A stretch of DNA of 64,000 nucleotides from Marisa cornuarietis. Its lineage: Eukaryota; Mollusca; Gastropoda; Architaenioglossa; Ampullariidae. The notes beneath the pieces were generated by a model. The model saw only the letters and a program-made list of their open reading frames with translations, did no database searches and was not told the origin of the DNA. How positions within the stretch are numbered: position 1 is the first letter of the stretch; the number at the start of each line of letters is the position of its first letter. The stretch spans positions 3,384,001 to 3,448,000 of the forward strand of contig SMMW01000019.1 of NCBI GenBank assembly GCA_004794655.1. The letters are read 5' to 3'. Positions 63,613 to 64,000 of this stretch are shown here, in pieces. Both the position numbers and the translations under genes were made by a program.

Positions 63613-64000
63613 TCATTTGCTTTAATATCGCCGCCAGGTTGTCTTATTTCGATCGGACGGGGAGCCGCTGACTCAAGGTGCAGCCAATCTTCTGCGCCTG
63701 ATCTAAATACTGTGGAAGATATAATATCCACTGTAATCAATAGTCTTTTACTCCTGGATGCTACAGGGTGCACACGGGGATAATACACTACCCCTGATTC
63801 TATTTCTCTTTGGGTTCCTGAAATTCGTCGAGAATGAAAAGACCAGTCACTCTCGGAGGCTGTTTACCCAATTCAACTTTTGTCTACCTCTTTGTCTATC
63901 TCTCTCTACTGTTACAGGATCGTCTTTGAAAGATGTGGTGCCTCTACCCCTACAATCTGCTGGGTTTTGTCGCAGCCAGGAGATTTGGAGACCAAGATAG

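Larger units (their letters stand above)
34061..64000. other. Intergenic DNA upstream of the DMRTA gene
   Basis: Thirty kilobases hold the listed SINEs, LINE tails, TIR element, microsatellites and tandem repeats, and one possible exon at 56.6-56.8 kb. Non-repetitive stretches worth comparing across species are 37.62-37.73 kb (TGACGTCA, ATTGCACAAT), 40.20-40.47 kb, 58.55-58.82 kb and 62.57-62.92 kb (TTTTCACACCTGCC, a T-box-like site near 62820). I recognise no other gene. Confidence 0.5.

Overview
The window looks like invertebrate nuclear DNA, most likely from a gastropod or another mollusc. The supporting signs are one spliced developmental gene with a 21.4 kb intron, very sparse coding sequence, dozens of long (CA)n/(GT)n and other microsatellites, 5'-truncated LINE tails, tRNA-derived SINEs and small TA-flanked inverted-repeat elements. 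One dispersed repeat near 50.23-50.35 kb resembles a SINE-like family I associate with marine molluscs. No species can be named from the sequence alone, and there are no prokaryotic features.

The one gene I am confident of is a DMRTA-class (dmrt4/5, Drosophila dmrt99B-like) doublesex/mab-3-related transcription factor on the minus strand. Exon 1 (32713-32026) carries the DM zinc-binding DNA-binding domain. Exon 2 (10635-9443) carries the DMA domain and a cysteine-containing C-terminal tail. The splice phases match (1 base plus 2 bases) and give a 626-residue protein. The exon 2 acceptor is a tandem CAGCAG (NAGNAG) site that could add or drop one alanine beside a basic, NLS-like motif. A pair of AATAAA signals near 8.23 kb followed by a GT-rich stretch may end the 3' UTR.

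Layout. 1-8.2 kb: downstream intergenic DNA with microsatellites, a SINE and a degenerate ACAGACGTTAC-type minisatellite. 8.2-32.7 kb: the DMRTA gene. Its intron holds a CpG-rich block (12.0-12.6 kb), two minisatellites, a dispersed repeat, a LINE remnant, a 371 bp MITE, CRE palindromes and a perfect DR1 nuclear-receptor-type site. 32.7-34.0 kb: GC-rich 5' flank. 34-64 kb: upstream intergenic DNA with SINEs, a 734 bp TIR element containing telomere-like (TTAGGG) variants, two CR1/L2-like LINE tails, motif clusters and one possible first exon of a second minus-strand gene (56.8-56.6 kb).

I found no CRISPR array, operon, defence system or recognisable virus. The points most worth following are the tandem acceptor, the intron-retention stop built into the exon 1 donor, the DR1 site in the intron, the telomere-like TIR element and the candidate exon at 56.6 kb.
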